Source: Marmoricola sp. URHB0036 | GTDB lineage: Bacteria > Actinomycetota > Actinomycetes > Propionibacteriales > Nocardioidaceae | DNA length: 64,000 bases | Direction of reading: 5' to 3' | Assembly (NCBI RefSeq): GCF_000426045.1 | Contig: NZ_AUEP01000003.1 | Span: 310,001-374,000, forward strand | Shown here: piece after piece, positions 61,176-64,000 of the stretch | Layout of the letters: each line of letters starts with the position of its first letter | Position numbering within the stretch: position 1 is the first letter of the stretch | Program-made: the position numbers and the translations under genes | The notes under the pieces: generated by a model | The model's database searches: none | What the model was told of the DNA's origin: nothing | Seen by the model: the letters and a program-made list of their open reading frames with translations, nothing else

Positions 61176-64000
61176 GCGAGCTGCTGCCCACGACCCAGGC
61201 GCCGCGGGTCCAGCAGAGCATCCTCGACTACCTGGCCACCACGTTCTCCCTGGCCGACGAGGAGGCGAGGGCAGCGCTCGTGGACCTGCTGCAGGACCGG
61301 GAGAACGGGATCTTCAAGGGGCCGTACCTCCGGGTGCGCCTCCCGTTCCGGCCGGCCGAGGAGGGGTGGCGCGAATCGCTGGGGTGGCACGAGGGCTACC
61401 CGCCGTACGGTCACCAGGCCGCCGCCTTCCAGCGCCTGAGCAGCCTCGACCTCGGCCCGGACAAGACGCGGCCGCTGCCCACCCTGGTCACGACCGGCAC
61501 CGGGTCCGGGAAGACCGAGGCGTTCCTGCACCCGATCCTCGACCACGTCGTGCGGGCGAAGCAGCGGGGCGTCACAGGCACGAAGGCCGTCGTGGTCTAC
61601 CCGATGAACGCCTTGGCCAACGACCAGGCTGGCCGACTGGCCGGGATGATCACCCAGCACCAGCAGCTCTCGGGGATCACCGCGGCGCTGTACACCGGCC
61701 AACAGGGAGCTACCCGGTCCCGAGTCAGCAGGGACGGACTGATCACCGACCGCTACGTCATCCGGCGGCAGGCACCCGACATCCTGCTCACCAACTACAA
61801 GATGCTCGACCAGCTGCTGCTGCGCGAGGCCGACCAGCAGATCTGGACGCAGAGCGCCACCAGCCTGCAGTACCTCGTGCTCGACGAGTTCCACACCTAC
61901 GACGGCGCACAGGGCACCGACGTCGCCATGCTGTTGCGTCGACTCGGGATGGCCCTGAAGAGCCACTGGCCTGAGGACGCCTTCACCGCCGCCGACCGGG
62001 CTCGTCCGCTCGGGATCGTGACGCCGGTCGCCACGTCGGCGACCCTGGGCGACAAGGGCGACCCGGCCGCCATGCTGGACTTCGCGCGCACCGTCTTCGG
62101 TGAGGACTTCGAACCCGACTCCGTCGTCACCGAGACGCGCCTGGGGCTCGACGAGTGGCTCGGCGAGCCCGCCACCTCGCTGGTGCCGCGCACAGACCGG
62201 TCGGCGCTCGAGCTGGCCGTGGAGACGGGGAGCCAGCAGGTCACGGGCCGGCTGATCGCCGAGCGCGTGCTGTCCTCACTCTTCGCCGACGCGGACGGCG
62301 CGGCGCCGATGCTCGCTGGGGCCAGCGCGATCGAGATGCTGGACCTGGTCAAGGCGCACCCCTTGACGAGGTCGCTGGTCGAGGCCGCCGAGCAGGCTGT
62401 TTCCCTCGCCGAGCTGGTTGACCGGGTGCTGCTTTCGTACGCCGCCGACGAGGCCTCGCGCGCCACGGCCGAGCAGGTCCTGCTGCTGTGGAGCGCGGTG
62501 CTGAGCCACGTCCGCAAGGAGGTCGGCCTCGACGCGCTGTCGGTCGACCTGCACCTGTGGGTGCGCGAGCTCAGCCGGATCGACCGACGGGCGAGCGGCA
62601 CGCCCGACTACCTGTGGTCCGACGATCGGCACCTCACTCACGGCGAGGAGGGCGCGGGCGGGGTGCAGGCCTTCCCGGCGGTCTACTGCCGCCACTGCGG
62701 TCGCTCCGGCTGGGCGGTGCTCCGTGCTCCCATCGGTGGGTTCGACCTCACGGGGGCAGACCCCGACGACGTGCGCCGTGCCCGCATCCTCGACGACCGT
62801 GAGTTCCGGGCGCTGATCCACGCCCCGGTCGAGGCCGAGCAGGGCAACGCCGATCCGGCTCACGATCCCGACGAGCCGCGGCTGATGTGGCTGCACGCCG
62901 AGCAGCGGCAGGTGCTCCCGACCCTCCCCGCGGACGACGCCGAGCTCGCCGAGGGACGCGCGCTCCCGGTTCTTGCGCACGCCGGTCCGAGGGCAGGTGA
63001 CCTGTCCCGTGACGACACCTGCCCCTCTTGCCTGCAGAAGGACGGCATCCGGTTCCTCGGCTCGGCCGTGGCCACCCTGCTCTCGGTCTCCCTGTCGACG
63101 ATCTTCGGCGGCGATGACCTCGACCAGGCGGAGAAGAAGTCCCTGGTGTTCACCGACTCGGTGCAGGATGCCGCCCACCGAGCGGGTTTCGTGCAGAGCC
63201 GGTCCCACAGGCTCACCCTGCGCGCCGTGGTGCGGGCGGCGGTGGGTGACGACCCGGTGTCGCTCGACCAGGCCGTCGAGCGAGTGCTGACGCAGGCGGG
63301 TGACGACAAGCACCGGCGGTACCGAATCCTCCCGCCCGAGCACGCCGACCGCGACGAGTTCGCGCCCTTCTGGAAGCAGGAGCGTCAGCGCCGGGTGCCG
63401 CCCGCGGTCATGCGTCGCGTGCGCAAGCGCCTGCTCCTCGACCTCGTCCTGGAGGTCGGCCTCCAGTCGCGGCTGGGTCGGACCCTCGAGCTGACTGGCA
63501 GCCTCGCGGCACAGGTCGAGGCGTCGCGCGCCACCCTGCTCCGCGCCGTCTCGGAGGTCGAGAAGGTGCTCGGGGAGGAGCATGTGCAGGGGCTGGGCGT
63601 CACCGACGAGGACCGCGTCCGGTGGGTTCGTGGCGTCCTCGAGCGCATGCGCACCGACGGCGCCGTGCAGCACGAGTGGTTCCGCCGGTTCCAGGCCGAG
63701 GACGGCCGCCGCTACTCCATCTGGGGCGGTCGACCCGCGACCGACGGGATGCCCGCCTTCCCGCGCGGCCGCCCCGCCCCGGCCTACCCACGCGTCGGCG
63801 GAGGAGGCAGTTCCCGGGACACCGACCTGGTGCCCGCCGCCTCCGCGAGGAGCTGGTACGCCGTGTGGACGGCCCGGGCGCTCGGCTGCGCGCCGGTCGA
63901 GGGTGCCTCACTGGTCGTGCAGCTGCTCAAGCAGCTCGCGGCACTCGACGTCGTGCAGGTGGTCAACACCCAGTCGGGCGCCCAGGTCTACGAGGTCCTC
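61172..64000 (+). CDS. DEAD-type helicase with zinc cysteines, DrmA-like, 3' end outside the window
   Basis: The frame opens at GTG 61172 (overlapping the previous stop) and is still open at base 64000, so at least 943 residues are present. TTGTGSGKT at 107-115, YPMNALANDQ, LTNYKMLDQLLLREAD, DEFH at 238-241 and ATSATLGD mark an SF2 motor. YCRHCG near 505 and CPSC near 617 suggest a zinc ribbon, and SLVFTDSVQDAAHRAGF is a typical motif IV-type segment of YprA/DUF1998-linked helicases. Order after the methyltransferase fits DrmA of DISARM. drmB and drmC, if present, lie beyond the window. Confidence 0.8.
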   Translation, partial: MSELLPTTQAPRVQQSILDYLATTFSLADEEARAALVDLLQDRENGIFKGPYLRVRLPFRPAEEGWRESLGWHEGYPPYGHQAAAFQRLSSLDLGPDKTRPLPTLVTTGTGSGKTEAFLHPILDHVVRAKQRGVTGTKAVVVYPMNALANDQAGRLAGMITQHQQLSGITAALYTGQQGATRSRVSRDGLITDRYVIRRQAPDILLTNYKMLDQLLLREADQQIWTQSATSLQYLVLDEFHTYDGAQGTDVAMLLRRLGMALKSHWPEDAFTAADRARPLGIVTPVATSATLGDKGDPAAMLDFARTVFGEDFEPDSVVTETRLGLDEWLGEPATSLVPRTDRSALELAVETGSQQVTGRLIAERVLSSLFADADGAAPMLAGASAIEMLDLVKAHPLTRSLVEAAEQAVSLAELVDRVLLSYAADEASRATAEQVLLLWSAVLSHVRKEVGLDALSVDLHLWVRELSRIDRRASGTPDYLWSDDRHLTHGEEGAGGVQAFPAVYCRHCGRSGWAVLRAPIGGFDLTGADPDDVRRARILDDREFRALIHAPVEAEQGNADPAHDPDEPRLMWLHAEQRQVLPTLPADDAELAEGRALPVLAHAGPRAGDLSRDDTCPSCLQKDGIRFLGSAVATLLSVSLSTIFGGDDLDQAEKKSLVFTDSVQDAAHRAGFVQSRSHRLTLRAVVRAAVGDDPVSLDQAVERVLTQAGDDKHRRYRILPPEHADRDEFAPFWKQERQRRVPPAVMRRVRKRLLLDLVLEVGLQSRLGRTLELTGSLAAQVEASRATLLRAVSEVEKVLGEEHVQGLGVTDEDRVRWVRGVLERMRTDGAVQHEWFRRFQAEDGRRYSIWGGRPATDGMPAFPRGRPAPAYPRVGGGGSSRDTDLVPAASARSWYAVWTARALGCAPVEGASLVVQLLKQLAALDVVQVVNTQSGAQVYEVL

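Noticed and set aside
47642-64000. Reading the island operon as BREX
   Set aside because: The methyltransferase and SNF2 helicase could fit, but no PglZ, BrxC, BrxA or BrxB homologue is present in the window. Order favours DISARM; BREX parts beyond the edge cannot be fully excluded.
41832-64000. Prophage or integrative element as the source of the island
   Set aside because: No integrase, recombinase, structural phage gene, tRNA target or flanking direct repeat is visible in the window.
1-64000. CRISPR arrays, tRNA or rRNA genes
   Set aside because: No regularly spaced repeats and no recognisable tRNA or rRNA sequence on either strand.

Overview
The window is high-GC actinobacterial chromosome, most likely from the Nocardioidaceae (Nocardioides-like; inferred from gene content and order, not from a search). 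Pointers are the chain DUF3046 - recA - recX - miaB - miaA - dapF - hflX - lexA - nrdR - nrdJ, an actinobacterial-type SOS box, a PafBC-type recA promoter, a B12-dependent ribonucleotide reductase, and many genes with a TANNNT hexamer 6-9 bases before the start codon, as expected for leaderless mRNAs. I see no tRNA, rRNA, CRISPR array, integrase, transposase or IS.

Bases 1-41,880 are ordinary chromosome. In order: a DinB-like gene and DUF3046; a secreted 5'-nucleotidase; recA with two damage-inducible promoters, then recX; a DHA2 efflux pump with its TetR regulator; SnoaL-like, GNAT, DUF72 and DUF4442 genes; miaB; small acidic proteins and an MT0933-type antitoxin; miaA; an MFS transporter divergent from an ArsR-type regulator and a PPOX flavoprotein; dapF; an SDR; an exported molybdopterin oxidoreductase; gamma-glutamyltransferase; a MASE1-type histidine kinase; hflX; a membrane-anchored EEP phosphoesterase; DUF2207 and LemA; a DinG/XPD-type helicase; a secreted metzincin protease; lexA divergent from a LysM-protein gene across five LexA-type boxes; lysoplasmalogenase; a secreted-protein/lipoprotein pair; DUF3052; and nrdR-nrdJ behind tandem NrdR-type boxes, closed by a strong terminator. 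Several intergenic palindromes and a dispersed ~44-bp repeat, one copy lying inside nrdJ, are superimposed on this.

From 41,900 to the right edge the content changes to a defence island. First comes a restriction-modification cluster: a cytosine-5 DNA methyltransferase facing a three-gene minus-strand unit of Vsr endonuclease, an unclassified DHH-like protein and a probable PD-(D/E)XK restriction enzyme. Next is a stand-alone sigma-70 factor gene, divergent from a tightly packed plus-strand operon of at least five large genes that runs off the window. These are a UvrD-type helicase with an N-terminal PD-(D/E)XK nuclease domain; an AddB-like protein with a conserved Fe-S cysteine pattern but no visible nuclease residues; a SNF2/HepA-type helicase (DrmD-like); a 1537-residue N6-adenine methyltransferase (DrmMI/PglX-like); and a DEAD-type helicase with zinc cysteines (DrmA-like).

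The last three follow the gene order of class 1 DISARM. The AddAB-like pair fused in front of them, and the sigma factor next door, are the most unusual part of the window. A plausible reading is a methylation-guided antiphage system in which a helicase-nuclease pair attacks unmodified DNA. That is inference: drmB and drmC would lie beyond base 64,000 and cannot be seen.
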